From Diplodia intermedia (lineage: Eukaryota; Ascomycota; Dothideomycetes; Botryosphaeriales; Botryosphaeriaceae), in contig JAKEKT010000040.1 of NCBI GenBank assembly GCA_021495925.1, forward strand, positions 1 through 64,000: a stretch of DNA of 64,000 nucleotides, given 5' to 3'. Of the stretch, positions 21,994 to 34,998 are shown one piece after another. Each line of letters opens with the position of its first letter. The stretch's first letter is position 1. Under the pieces are notes generated by a model. That model did not search any database, was not told where the DNA came from, and was given only the letters and a program-made list of their open reading frames with translations. A program made the position numbers and the translations under genes.

Positions 21994-24900
21994 TTATTTA
22001 TTTATTTATTTATTTAGTTTAACGTCTCTCTAGAGTCTAAAACTATTAGAGACGAAGTTTCTTAAGAGAACTCGCTTCTATCTATATATTTAAATATATA
22101 CGTATCGAAGAAGAGTTCTAGAAGAATATTAAAAATAATATACTTAAAAGCTTAAAAAAGAGTAGAGAGCATAGATAAGATAAAGAAAAAAATAAATAAA
22201 ATAAAGTAAAAGCTTAGAAACTAGTAAAAATAAAGATAAAAGTAAAGTAAGTAAGCTCTCTTCTTAGAGAGAGTCTTTTTAACTAGTTAGATTTATTTAG
22301 CTTTCTTTTATTTAAGACTAATACTTACTTACTATTTATTATAACTAGCCGAAGTATTACTATTAGCGAACTAGCTATATAACTCTACTTTTAAATTTAG
22401 AAATCTAAAAAAGAGCTCTAAATAGAGGTTACTTAATTAAAAATTAAATTTCGACTTTTTAGCTTCGTTAGCTTAGTTACTAACTATACTAGATAGTCGT
22501 AAATATTAGTAGAAACGGCTACTTAAGCTTAAATATTCGCTATTTAGTTATTTTTCTTCGGTTTTCGTCTATTTCTACTTTAAATTAAACGCGGCGAGGG
22601 CGTCGAGAATAAAAAGAAGTAGAAGAAGAGAATAAAAGAAAGAAATAAATATAAATAAGCGTTTAATAATATATATTTAAATCTTATTAGATAAGTCGTT
22701 TAATTACTATTATCTAGTAATAATCTTTATTTATTTTAAGAACTTAGTCGTTAGACTAGTCTCTAAAGTCGAGAAAAAGAGATCTAAAAGATTAAGTTAA
22801 TACTTTTTAAGCTCGTCTTTTAAAAGAATCTAAGGGCCTCTATAAAGAGAGTAAAAGAGAAGTAAATAGCGTAATATCTATCTAATTATATAGCTATATC
22901 TATACTAGTTATTTTCGACGTAGTTAAGATAATAAAGATAAGACTTAAAGTAGCCGTATTTAATCTTTAGTTAATAAAAGACGAAGGCCGTTTCTTTAAC
23001 TTTTATAAAAGATTTAAGCCGTCGCTCTATCTCTAAACTAAAAATACGTTTATAGAGCGAGTCTAACGTTAATTTAAGCTTTATTTTCTACTTCTTATAG
23101 ATCTTCTACTTAACTTTACTTCGATAGAAGCTTAAAGAAGTAGAGGCTTTACTTAAAAAGTACTTTATAGCTCTTTTTATAAGCTAATTAGCGTACTCGT
23201 TATCTAGAACGTTCTCGTAGTCGAGATACTATTCTAGAGAGATAGTATTTTCTCTAGTTCTTAGCGTTTTAGCTAATCTAATAGTCTAAATTTACTATGC
23301 TTACTCGAGCGTATTAGCGGGCTTACTTAGTCTAAGAATCGCGGTCTAGTTATTCGCGTAGATTCTTATATCTTTAGAGGCGTATTTAGCTTTAATAACG
23401 AGTTTTAGAGCTATTACTAGCTTCTTTATCTTATTATTATATACTAGATTCTTAAAACTAAGATTCTTATAAATCTAGCGCGCTAGATTCTCTTTAGATT
23501 AGCTAAAGTTAAAGACTACTATCTTAATCTCTACGTTTCTATTTATAGATAGAATAAAGACGTTAGAATAGATAGCTATTTAATTAGAGAATACTCTTTT
23601 AACTTTAAGCGCGTAGGTCTTAGTCTACTTCTCTTTATTTAAAAGACTAATCGTAGTCGAATAGAGTAGTTCGAGTAACTATAATAAAAAGTAGAAGAAA
23701 TTAACTACTTCTAAAGACGCGAATTATATTTTTAAAAGAAGTTTAATCTTCTCTAACTACGTAGGTCTATCTAGAATTTATTAATCTAGATTAATCTTCT
23801 CTAGTTTAATTTAAATAGAGTAAAATTCTTTAAGTAAATTCGTTCTAAGAATATATTTTTATAACTACTTATTTAAATAAATATTCGCTAGTAGAATTTT
23901 ACTCTCTATTTCTAGAAAAATTATAGAAATAGTTTTAAAAATCTCTAGAATCTTTCGTAGAATAAGATTCTAAAGAACTCTAAATTAGCGAATAAACTAT
24001 CTCTAATTTTTCTAGTAGATTTTAAAGCCGTAGTCTATAATCGTAGTAATATAAGCTAGATATAGCTAGCGAATTATATAAAGAAAAAGTCTTCTCTTAA
24101 CGTTAGCTAGTCTAGAGAGACAATAGAAGATTAAATAAGCCTAGCTAATTCTTTTAAATACGTACATCTTAAAGATAAATTTATAGTTAAAGTAAATTTC
24201 TAGCTATTTAATCTATTCTTTAAATTTTATTACGTTTCTTATAAAAAGCGTAATTAAAATAGAATAAAGTTCTAAGTCTTTCTTAAAAGAATAGACGAAG
24301 TAAATAAGCTTCGTTTTTTTTAGATTAAATTTAATATAGTTTTTTTATTTCCGCGTATAAAGTTTATTTATCTCTTTTTTTAGAATTATCTTATTACGTT
24401 TCTAGCTATTAAAGCTAGCTATAAGCGTAATATTATTAATATAAGAGAGAAATAAAGCTTTAGAGATAAAAAATAACTCTTAAAAATAAATTAAAAAGAG
24501 AATAGATAAAACTAAGCTTTCTTATAAAATATTTATCTTTATTAGACTAAACTCTTTCTTCTCTTCGTTAAACGCGAGGCTTAATATTTATATAGATATA
24601 AATAATTTTATCTACGTAAGTAGATTAATTAATATACTAATTTAAGCTATTATAGCTAGAAGTTATTCTTCGACTACGTAGTTAAAGACGCTTTTAATAT
24701 TAAGAAAAAGTATAAAGATTTTATATTTAAAATAACGATTCTTCTCTACTTTATTTAATAAAAGTATTATAGTATTAATCGCGAATTTCTTTAATCTTTC
24801 TCTAATTTAGATATAATATAAAAGATTAAAGGTCTTCGCTAGATAGTCTAGTCTTTTAGTTATAATTTATTTAAGTACTTTTCTAAGATAATTAAGTAAA

Positions 24901-27900
24901 GAGATAATTTAATAGAACTTTAAATTCGTAATATCTCTTTTCTCTTTACTAAGAATTATTTTAATAGTCGTATACTAGCTCGTAAGATAATATTTATAGA
25001 CGAATAGTATAAAAAAAATCTTATTAAAGACGCTAGACTTCGCTCTAAACGCGTAGATAATAATTTTCTACGTAATAGCGTTTAGTTTTAACGTTTTTTT
25101 TTTAATTTACGTAGAATACGTATTCTTAATCTTTTTTAAACTAAGCTTAAACTAGTTCTAGCGTTTAGAGACGTAGCTTTACTAGTTAAAGAGAGTAATA
25201 GAAGAGAACGATAAAAAGAGTTTCTTTTTAAGAGCTAAATACTTTTTCTTAAAGCTATCTTCTAGACGTTTTTTTATATATATATTATAGCTAATTTTAA
25301 GAATTTTAGTATACGTTCTAGACTTAATATAAGCTATAGTCTTAAAGATAGTCTTAAAGATTTCTTTTTTAAGAAAAGAGTTTTAGTATTCGCGTTTAGC
25401 TCTTTTAATCGTCTTAAAGTAGATATTTTAACTATATAGATATTATTACTTATTCTCTTTTATACGTAGAAATTTAAAAGCGTTAGTCTCTCTTTATAGT
25501 TATCTTTATTCTTCTAAAAGCTTATTCGACTACTATAATTTAGATTAAGCTTCTAGCTTTAATTAAAAAATAGCTAGATTTATCGCGATAAATATAGTCT
25601 AGTTAAGACTTATCTTTAGAGTATCTAGCGCGAATATTTAACGAATCGAATCTTTTATTAAGTCTTAAGAAATATCTTTTAATAGAGAATTTAACTCTAA
25701 GCTTTTTAGAATCTTAAATACTATCGTCTCTATCTATTATTTAAAGATATTTTAAAACTTAGACTAGTCGATCTTTTTTATATTAAATCTAGCGGTAGTA
25801 GCTATCGTAGAAGATTTTATATAGCTAACTAATTCTAGACTAAATAGAATTATTTTATAATTAAAATTAAAGTTCGCGATTATTTACTAGTTAATAATTT
25901 TATTAGCTAAGACTAATATAGTAAGTATAAGATCGATAATCGTCTCTCTTTTTAGATAAAAATAATAAAAGATATTCTCGTTCTCTTTATTTAAGAGAGA
26001 TAGATTATTTTCTTCTAATTATTCTACTAGTCGATTAGCGCTAGATAAGAAAAAAGATTCTAGATTCTACTAGAGATAATAAATATTAAAATCTTTAACT
26101 ACTATAGTCTACGTTTTAAGAAATTACTATTATAGAACGCGTTTTAGAGTAAGTTAAAAATTATTATTCGTTTAATTCTTTTAGTTATATAAGTTAAGTA
26201 GCTTAAACTTTAACTTTCGCTACTCTATACTTAGAACTATTAGATTAAAACTTTACTAGAATTTAGTCTTTAAATTTATCTTCGTTTTTTTAAGAAAGCG
26301 AAAGACGTAGATTAATATTTAAGATCTTAGATTAAAAGAATAAACTAATAAAATTTAAATAAATAAGAGATAATTAATTAACTAAAAGTCTAAGTTCTTA
26401 TAAAGTAAGATATATAATTCTTAATAAAGAATAAGGTCTATCTTTAACTTTATTATAATATTTAAAATAAATTTCGTTATTAAAATACTTCTATTTAAGT
26501 TAACTTATAGAACTTATAAAGAACTTATTTAAAATAAGTTTATTTAGAGTTTTTTAAAGTATTTCTTAGTTCTTTTAGCTTCTTCGTCTTAATAAAAATA
26601 TTATAAATGTAGAGATATTTAGAAATAGTCTTTTAAGCCTTCTCTTTAATCTTAAACGTAAGAACTAGCGAGCTTATAAACTACTTCGCTCTTTTAGTCT
26701 TTAGCGTAAGCTAGTAGAGAGTACTAATAATCTTTAGATTATTATTATAGATCTTAATTTCTATTTAAATAGCCTCGCTAAAGTTCTTATAAAAGAGAAT
26801 TAAAAGATCTTATATAAATATATTATATATAGCTATCTTATACTACGTACGGTTTTTTATAATTAATTAAGTAGAGATAACTTAATTAATTATCGTCTTA
26901 TTCTTTAAAAGAAATTCGACGAAGAAGTTCTTATATATAATAAGTATAATATTTTTTTTCGATAAAAGAAAGACTATTATAATTATAGATCTTATTATCT
27001 TAAGCTAGTTTAAAAACGTCTTATTAAAGATATTTTATAGTCTAAAGAGTAAGAAGTCCGCGATTTTTATAATTAATATAAGAATAATTTATCGCGTAAC
27101 TTTTTTAAATATAGAGATCTTTAACTTCTTTTTTAAAGAAGAAGTAATTTATAGTTCTTTTTTTAACGCGATAGTAGCGACTATTAAGATATATATAAAC
27201 TAGCTAAATACTATAATCGACTACTATATAGACTTTAAGTATTATAAGATTATAGAAATAGCTCTTTATAAGATCTAGTTTAAAAAAATAATAATAGCGA
27301 ACTTAAATAAGTTCTTCGTTTTCTTTATAAGATCTATTATAATCTTTTTAAGGGCTTAAACTTATATAGTAAGAATCGCGTTAGTCTTATCTATAGTTTT
27401 ATTTGTCTTAGTATACTATCGTACGATCTTAATTAAATTTAAAATAGATCTTTATTTTTTCTTAAAGAAAGTAAGATTCGCGGTCTTAATTAAAAGACTA
27501 AGTATATATTCTACGATCTCTTTTAATAACTATAGATTTATTTTAAGTTATTATACGTTCTCGATATTTAAGTTAATATAAGATTTAAAAATAAATTAAG
27601 AGTTTAATATTTCTCTCTTTACGAAAAGAGTTAGTATAACTCTTAAAAAGAATTATTTCTTACGTAGATTCTTTTATAAAAAGAGATTTTTTATAGGTTT
27701 AAGAGTTAAGAGATCTAGTATAGCTACTATTAAAAGAGATATAAACGTAGCTAAAGAATTCTTAAAGTTTTTTATAGTTATATCTATAGTCTTAAAGTTT
27801 ATATTCTACGTTAAAGAAGATAGAGTAAAGCTTAAAGAAGATAATTTCTACTTTAAAAAAAATATTCTAGATTTAAAAAGAGATTTCTAAGCTCTTTCTA

Positions 27901-28852
27901 TAAGAAAAATATATAGAAATAATAGAAATAGACGAAGAATAGATTAGAAGTAAATTATTAGCTTTAATTTTATCTAAACTAAGTTATAAATAAAAGAAAT
28001 TTAGATTAAGATAAGAGCTTTTCTTAATTACTTACTCTTTAGAAGTAAATAAAGAAGTCGATAAGACTAATATAAATATTAAAGATTTTAAAGAATTAAG
28101 AGACGTCTTAGCGTTAAGCTTAAACTATATAAAGCGTTTATATACGTAAAACTCTTTAGTAAGATCTAGAAAAGAGGCTTCTAGTAGACTTTAAAATAGA
28201 ATTTTTAAATATAGAAAAGAGCTATTATAATATAACTTTAAAAATAAATTTCTTAGTACTATATAATTCTCTATATAAGGTTTAGAGCGAATTTAAGTAG
28301 TTTTTAAAAATAGAAGAGGCTATAAAGCTTTAGCTAGTCTAGTACTATCTAAAGTATCTCTTTTTTCTACGTACTACGTAATAGCGCGTATATTTATAAA
28401 GCTAAGAATTAAGATTCTAGCTAAAAGAATTAAGGGCTTTCGAACGATACTAGTCTTATTAATAAATCTATAAAACTATTTAATTAATCGTAGTTACTAC
28501 TAGTTTAACTATTATTCTTATCTTTAGTAGAGATAAAATCTAGTATTAAAACTAGTAACGAAGACTCGATTACTAAAATAATAGAATTTAGATTTATATT
28601 TAAAGAGTTATCTTATTATTTACTCTAAATAGATAGCGCTAAATCTATTTAAATAAGCGCTAAATTTACTATAGTAGTTTTTAACGTTATTAAACTCTAC
28701 GTTTTTTTAAGCGAGAAATAGACTAGATCGTAGAATTCTATAAATTTATCTTAAATAGTAAAATACTATAATATTAAATAAACTAGTATAACTATTATAT
28801 TTATAAGAGCTACTTCTTTACTCTTAGAAGATAAAACTTACTAAATACTAGA
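21994..28852 (-). mobile_element. Non-LTR retrotransposon (LINE, Tad/I-type), nested in copia, RIP-dead
   Basis: Reads on the minus strand. A TTTA repeat at about 21993-22015 is its AT-rich 3' tail in reverse. Translating the minus strand gives, in order, an endonuclease block at about 25.87 kb that reads as a decayed A-D-F-N, and RT blocks near 24.95-24.85 kb resembling SYRPISLLNCLGKVLE. Next is an LFLDIKGAFDYV-like block near 24.7 kb and a SLAFNEEK-like block near 24.55 kb. An RNase H-like IYSDAS block lies near 23.5 kb. This is the domain order of Tad/I-clade LINEs, and the 6.9 kb length fits. A ten-base TTTAATAAAT at 21984-21993 and 28853-28862 is the best target-duplication candidate, though AT-rich chance matches are possible. 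Stops caused by C-to-T change occur throughout. Confidence 0.82.
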
Positions 28853-31130
28853 TTTAATAAATAATATTAAATCCTCGCTTTAATATATAATTAAATACGT
28901 TCTAAATAAACTTTATCTTTTATTTATTATTCTCGCTAAACGTCTTCTTTTAAACTATCTTATTAAAGACGTTTCTAAACTTAAATCTAAGCGCTTAAGA
29001 GCTTTTATAATATAAATAATTACTATAATAATCGCGTACGTAGTAGATAGCGATAATATTAACTTTATTAATACTAAATCTTATAAACTAAAGACCGCTA
29101 TAGTCTTATCTAACTAGTCTAATTAGAAAGATATTTATAAGTATAAGTTAATCTTATTAAACTAGCTAGACTTCTAAACTCTTATATTATAGTCTATTAA
29201 TACTAAGATTATTTCTAGTAAGTAGATCTTTCGTATAAAGAAGAATAAATACGATAATATCTAGTAATATAAGATACGCTAGATTATATATAGTAATCTT
29301 TAAAAGTAAGACTCTCTAGATAATATCTTTACTAGTATAATCTATATAATAATCTTTAAAATAATAATTACTCTCTACGTCTCTTTAGACTAGTAGATAA
29401 TCTACTATAATATTAGTATAGCGTTTCTTTAAGATAATCTAGATTTATAGATAGTATATATTTAATAATCTTATAGCTTTAAGAACTTTAATAGGCCTTA
29501 TAAGATCTATCTACTTTATAAAACGTTATATAAGCTTCGCGAAGCTTTATATCTTTAGTTTAAATAACTCGCTTTATTTTTTCTCTTAATAAAGTTTAAA
29601 GCGACTACTACGAATTCTTATCTATATATAAGAGATAACTACTAGTTATTAGTATATATAGATAATCTACTTATTATCGTCGTAATACTAAAGAAGCGTT
29701 AGAAGATTACTACTACTATCTATAGTAAGTTTATCGCGAAGAATCTTAGTCTTCTCTCTTACTACTACGATATAAGAGTTATCTAGTATAAAGATAATAG
29801 TATATTATTACTTTAAGACGCTTATATTAAATATCTACTATAGCGCTTTAGTATAAATATTTATAAGGCGATAAGATACTCTATATAGTAGAATAAAAGT
29901 ATATAAACTAATAATTATTAGCTCTTAAATAAAATAATATAATAATATACTAAACTTACTAGTTATCTTCTTTAGCTAAACGTCGCTATTAGATCTAATA
30001 TCTTTTTCGCTATAATATTTAGTACGCGCTAGACGTCTAATCTAATAGATAAGAACTACGCGTAGATAAAAATAATACTATAATATTTATTAGATACTCG
30101 TATACTTATTTTATATTATAGGCCTCGTCTATCTATTCTCTTAGAGTAGTTAGATTCTTTATATATTAACGACTTTAATACTAGAAGAAGTAGTATAAGT
30201 ATACTATTTATAATTATTAGTAGTTCTATTATATAAAAGACTAGATTATAATATATAGTAATTCTCTTATTATTTAAAGCTAAATACGTTATTCTCTCGT
30301 ACGTCTTATAAAAGTATATCTATATAAGAAACCTTCTTTAGAAGCTTAATAGACTTTAGAAAGAATCTACTATAATTTATAATAATAATCTTAAGATTAT
30401 AAAGTTTACTAATAATTCTATAATAATCTTTTCTAGAATATATTATATTAACGTTTACTACTACTTCTTACGTAAGAAGATAGCGAAGAATATTATTTAT
30501 ATTTAATAGATTTTTACGACTCTTATAGTAGCTAATAGCCTTACTAAGTCGTTAGTAGATACTCTATTTAATAACTTTATTTATCTATTAGATATAGAGA
30601 AGATCTAATAATACTATAAGAACCTACTTTATTAGACGTTAGATAGCTATAAAAGCTATATTATAGTAGTAATCTTTCTTATTTAATACTATAAGAGTTC
30701 TACTATCTAATTTAGAATCTAGTAAAGATACGCGCTTCTTTCTTACTACTATTATTTAAGAGATATATAAATCTTTCTTCTTATATTCTATTATCTTCTC
30801 TTCTTTAATATTACGATCGTCTTTCGTAAGAGAAAGAGTAATAATTATTACTCGCGATAATAGATATTAAGTAATAATACTTCTCTTTACGCTTATTTAT
30901 CTAAATAAGAATATTACTATATTATAAACGACTTAGAATATTAACGTTCTATTATAAATAGTTTAGAATATTAACTTTAACCGCTTAAGAAAGTAACTAG
31001 CGCGTTTTATACTTATTTTATATAGCTTATTACGCGTTATATTTATTTCTTTTATTCTTCGTTACTTAGTTAAAATCTTAATACTACGGCTAGTAGGCCT
31101 TACGATAGTCTCTATCTTCTTAGAAGAAAG

Positions 31131-31328
31131 TATTAGTGCCTCTATATAATCTTACTAATAAGTAGATACGATATCTACTTAGTTAGCCCGATTTACCGCT
31201 TCTTATAGTAGATAGTCTATTACGAAACGCCACCGGCCCCTTATTTAGTAGCTTAGATTACTACTATATAAGCAGCTTAGATAGCTTCTTAATTTAGTAG
31301 TGATCGTTCGCACGCTTGGCGTTCCACA
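31131..31328 (+). repeat. Right LTR of the copia element
   Basis: Pairs with 19117-19314. Its outer half (about 31229-31328) keeps CpA and TpG dinucleotides and the canonical CA end, while its inner half is RIP-converted. Confidence 0.9.
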
Positions 31329-31333
31329 GTCTC
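31329..31333. repeat. 5-bp target-site duplication (right)
   Basis: GTCTC directly after the CA of the right LTR, matching 19112-19116. Confidence 0.75.
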
Positions 31334-32202
31334 CTCCCGGTATGGTGGCTCCGGGGCGTGGGTTTAATGGCCATGACTCTTCTGGTCCCGACCTTTCCGC
31401 GTGCACATCAAGCTACCCCTTTAGGATTCGCCGCGGTAATCTCCCGCTGTGTTTTCTCTCTCCGCATCTTTCACGGTGCCGTGTTTCCCGTTGGAGCTTT
31501 GATGGACGTCTGTGCCACGAGTGCTGCCCCAGTTCCTTGCCGAGCATCCGCGTCGATGTTGACACTGACGCACACAGGTTCCGGACATGAGTCGAACGCC
31601 AGCAATGTAAAAGAACGAAGTTCAAGGGTGCAGTTGTAGTGATTTAAGCAGCGGGCTCGCCACTTTCTAGGCTAACAGTGCAGCTACAACCGGGAGGCGC
31701 ATCACCAGGCTATCTGCGTGATTCTACACTCGTTTACTGCAATGGCTTGACTGACCGCCTTTGTAATCCATAACGCCTAGAATGACAGTCTAGTAGACTT
31801 GCGATGGCATTTACAGATCCTGAAGGCCTTTTTGGCTTCCTCTGGAAGGCGATCGTCCTTTCTCTCGACCACGACACCTGAAGGAAACGACCATCACTGA
31901 CAAGACGAGGACATGGGACTCACACTTATTTATGGTATAACACATGATATATCATAGTGCAGTCCTTTGCACCTTCGGTATACGATATACGAGAAGATGA
32001 AGGCGCCGGCGCCGTGCACTGGCCACGCCTTACCGAATTCGGCAAGTCAACGGCCGAAAGGCTCGTATTCAGCACACCATATTCCGTATTTAGAAACTCT
32101 GTTAAATGCTATGGCGCACCCCATGAACAGCCTTAAATGCTGAGATAAAACTGCGACTGGTGGCATTGATCGCCCATCCCACAGATCCCCCACTCGTTCA
32201 CA
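31334..32202. other. Intergenic region right of the retrotransposon
   Basis: Composition returns at once to that of normal genes. Overlapping ORFs at 31300-31640 begin inside the LTR and have no family pattern. The last 200 bases are the promoter side of the aspartic protease gene. No RIP signature. Confidence 0.5.
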
Positions 32203-33529
32203 ATGGTCGGCAAGAAAATCACCGGCCTCTTGGCCGCCGCCGCAGCAGTCTCGGCCTCGGTCATCGACCTACCCGTCCACATCCAAAACACCTACGTCAG
32301 TCCCCAGAACTCCAACCCTAATCTCAACCCCAAACGCAAAAGCAAAAACTCCGAGAACTAACGTCATCCCCCAGTGCTCGGTCGACTTCCAAATCGGCAC
32401 GCCGCCCAAGCCGTACCGCCTCCTCTTCGACACGGGCTCGGCCACGACCTGGCTCACCAACAGCGACTGCACCGCGACCTCGTGCCCCAACCGCAGCGGC
32501 TTCAACCGCACCCTCTACGACGCGGCCTCGTCGTCCACCTCGGTCGACCTCGACACTGCCGGCACGATCCCGTTCATCGACGGCGACGGCGTCACGGGCG
32601 CCGCCTTCGCCGACGCCTTCACCGACGAGCGCGGCACGCTCGACGGGCCGTGGAACCAAACCTTCCTCTCGGCCAACGCCAGCAGCTGGCGCTTCGTCAC
32701 CGCCGACGGCTTCCTCGGCCTGGCCTTCTCGTCCATCGCGGCCGCCGGCACCACCACCCTCGTCGAAACCCTGCTGCGGGCGGGCCGCCTCGACGCGCCG
32801 CGCTTCGCCCTCTTCTACGGCACCGACCTGCGCGACGCGGCCGCCGGCGCGAAGCAGGACGGCGTGCTGACGCTCGGCGGCAGCCGCGAGGAGAGGTATG
32901 TGGACGCAGATGGCGTCGTCTTCGCGCCGCTGCAGAGGGAGGACCCGTTCCAGCTGTGGCGCGCGCCGCTGCGCACCGTCAATGTGCTGGCGACGGGCAC
33001 GGACAACGAGACGGTCGTGCTGCGCAACGACGGCGCGCTGCCGCGCATCAGCGGCGGCGGCTTCGTCAACGGCGCCGTCGGCGGCACGAATGCGACGCTG
33101 GGTCTGTACGGCAACGGCAGGGCCGTCTTCGACACGGGCGCCGGCAGGATCCAGGTCCCGCGCGAGCTCGTCGACGCCGTGTACTACAACCTCGGCTGGA
33201 ACAACTCGAAGCTGTTGACGGGCGAGGAGAGGTTCGAGTGTCGCCATATGAATGCGTCGTGGGCGCTGGCGTTTACGCTGGGCGATGGCGCCGTCGAGGA
33301 TGACGTCGTGTTTACCATCAGGGGCGATGAGTTTGTGCGGCCGGGCGATCAGTGCCAGCCGCCTATCGATGATAGCGGGACGGATGGGTTTGCGTTGATT
33401 GGGGCGACGTTCTTGCGGAGGTATTATTCCGTCTTTGACTTCGGCGCGGATAAGGTCGAGGCGTATCAGCCGCGGATTGGGTTTGGGAGGTTGAAGAAGG
33501 AGTATGATTATCTGTATCAGCAGAGGTGA
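32203..33529 (+). CDS. Secreted aspartic protease (peptidase A1 family)
   Basis: Exons 32203-32295 and 32375-33529 (79-nt phase-0 intron with a CTAAC branch site) encode 415 residues. The N terminus MVGKKITGLLAAAAAVSA is a signal peptide. Both catalytic aspartates are present: FDTGSATTWL near residue 47 and AVFDTGAGRIQVP in the C-terminal lobe. The flap-side and hydrophobic-hydrophobic-Gly features (DGFLGLAFSS, FALIGATFLRRYYSVFD) also fit pepsin-type enzymes. It lacks a long propeptide: the enzyme domain (CSVDFQIGTPPKPYRLL) begins about 15 residues after the signal peptide, unlike classical pepsin zymogens but common among short fungal A1 proteins. Several N-glycosylation sequons are seen. 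No GPI-anchor or Ser-rich tail. Endoproteolysis outside the cell is the expected role. The gene begins about 0.9 kb from the transposon and shows no RIP damage. Confidence 0.9.
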
Positions 33530-34998
33530 AGGAGTGGGATGGGTTCATGAGCAATACTGTATAGAAATCACGATTATTGCAACAGAAGATCGTCACCTTA
33601 TGTGGAATGTGAATTTGTCAAGAAGTTGGACAGTAGCCGATAGATTGAATTGAATAGAATAGTGTATCAAGAGATAAATTTGGTAATACCCGTCTATCAA
33701 AACCACATTTCCGTGGCTCCATCGCCACCCACATCGACGTTGGCCGCACCGTCTCCACTGTCACCGGTTGTGCCGTTCTGAAAACAGAGACGGCGCCGAA
33801 TAAGCTGACAGCTCGCGGTGCGACGGCAAACATCATGGTTGGCTGGGCGGACGGCGAACCAACGGGCCGGTCCGAGGCGCGGCGCGGCCAGGAAACCAAT
33901 CCAGGATCAGGTATATGTGTGGTATATATATGGTGCCACGTCCGAGCGACAGCAGTCCACAGAAGTTTGGGGTGGAGCTTAGGGTGGTCTGAGCAATGGC
34001 GGGAATACCGTCGCTGTTGTTCAATCTGTATAAACTGTGGGCAAACGCAAGTCTGATCACTGCTGCTGCATGCAGCGCAGGCTGCATGTCTGGGCTGCCG
34101 TCCTACCCGATTCGGTAGGCTGATGATGCATACATATCCAGATCTATGAGCATCCGTTTCCGATGACTAAGAATTAGAATGACCAAATCGGTCACTCCAG
34201 ATGCTGTAACATACGGATATACAATTGTTTCTACTATTGGCTTATAATTGTTCAGCTCAGGACTATTTACTAATAACACTATTTCCGTTAAAGTCATTGC
34301 GCTTTTGAAAAAGAAGCTGCAGCAAGATCTATATTTCAGGTGTCAAGGTCTATCCTGAAGGCCTTGGGGGGATGAAAGTGCCCCAAACAAAAATTCGAAG
34401 CCTCGAAGAAGGTGTACGGTGCTACGAACGAGCTCGCAAATGGCGATTACTCACCAATCACTAGGGGGGTTTTGGTAGGTCTTCGATGGTTAGAGACGCA
34501 ATGAGATCGACACATTCACGGCTGACCCGTTTTACGCCAATGGATAGGCTACCTCTTGCGTGCAAATGAACCAATGCTTCCAACATTTTCCCTGAGCCAA
34601 CAAACATTCGCAACGTGCGCCTGCTCTATTGATACGCATGAGTTGGCACTTTGAGATATGCGACAGGTAGCCGCACAGGTTTTGTGGCGGTTGGGGATGC
34701 AGATTGGACGAGCCGACCCGAGGCTGACCTTGCATGTAAGCCATGCAGCAGTGGTGTCACCCAAAACAGGGGTGGTGCGGGGTTGCAACAACATCGGGCA
34801 GCAATGGACATTATGAAGTCTCGAAACAGATTCATGCTCTGTAGTGCAGGAACACGGTTTCTCGATTTATTTCCGCCGGTTCCTTCCGCGCATTTTGGCT
34901 CATTCTCCTCGTCCTTGATTCTTCCATCCTACCAATCCTGTTGATCTAATTGCGACACCAAGCGGCTCAACAAGACTTTCAACACGCTATTCTCCAAG
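33530..34998. other. Intergenic region
   Basis: Downstream of the protease and upstream of the HET gene. Mixed composition with a mildly AT-rich part near 34130-34330. No ORF with family features, no RNA gene, no clear repeat. Confidence 0.45.

Larger units (their letters stand above)
19117..31328 (+). mobile_element. Ty1/copia LTR retrotransposon, RIP-dead, split by a nested LINE
   Basis: 198-bp LTRs (19117-19314 and 31131-31328) bound an interior whose conceptual translation, littered with RIP-made stops, still reads as copia on the plus strand. Gag with a CCHC knuckle lies near 20,270-20,300. The protease follows near 20,450-20,480, where D-S-G has decayed to NSS. Then come gag-pre-integrase and integrase blocks up to about 21.9 kb. 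After the nested LINE come reverse transcriptase (an AFL.GNLD-like block near 29.4 kb and a YVDNL-like active site near 29.65 kb) and RNase H (SRPDI-like near 30.02 kb, ILRYLLDTR near 30.1 kb). The order protease-integrase-RT-RNase H defines Ty1/copia. CpA and TpG are almost absent: 25021-25320 (inside the LINE) has none of either. There is no intact ORF, so the element is defective. Without the LINE it would be about 5.3 kb. Confidence 0.9.

Noticed and set aside
21960..22020. TTTA tandem repeat considered as an independent microsatellite
   Set aside because: It lies exactly at the junction where copia coding stops and the reverse LINE begins, so it is better read as the LINE tail.
18525..31130. 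AT-rich block considered as a centromere core
   Set aside because: The block is fully explained by identifiable RIP-mutated transposons with LTRs and target duplication; nothing in the sequence specifically marks a centromere.
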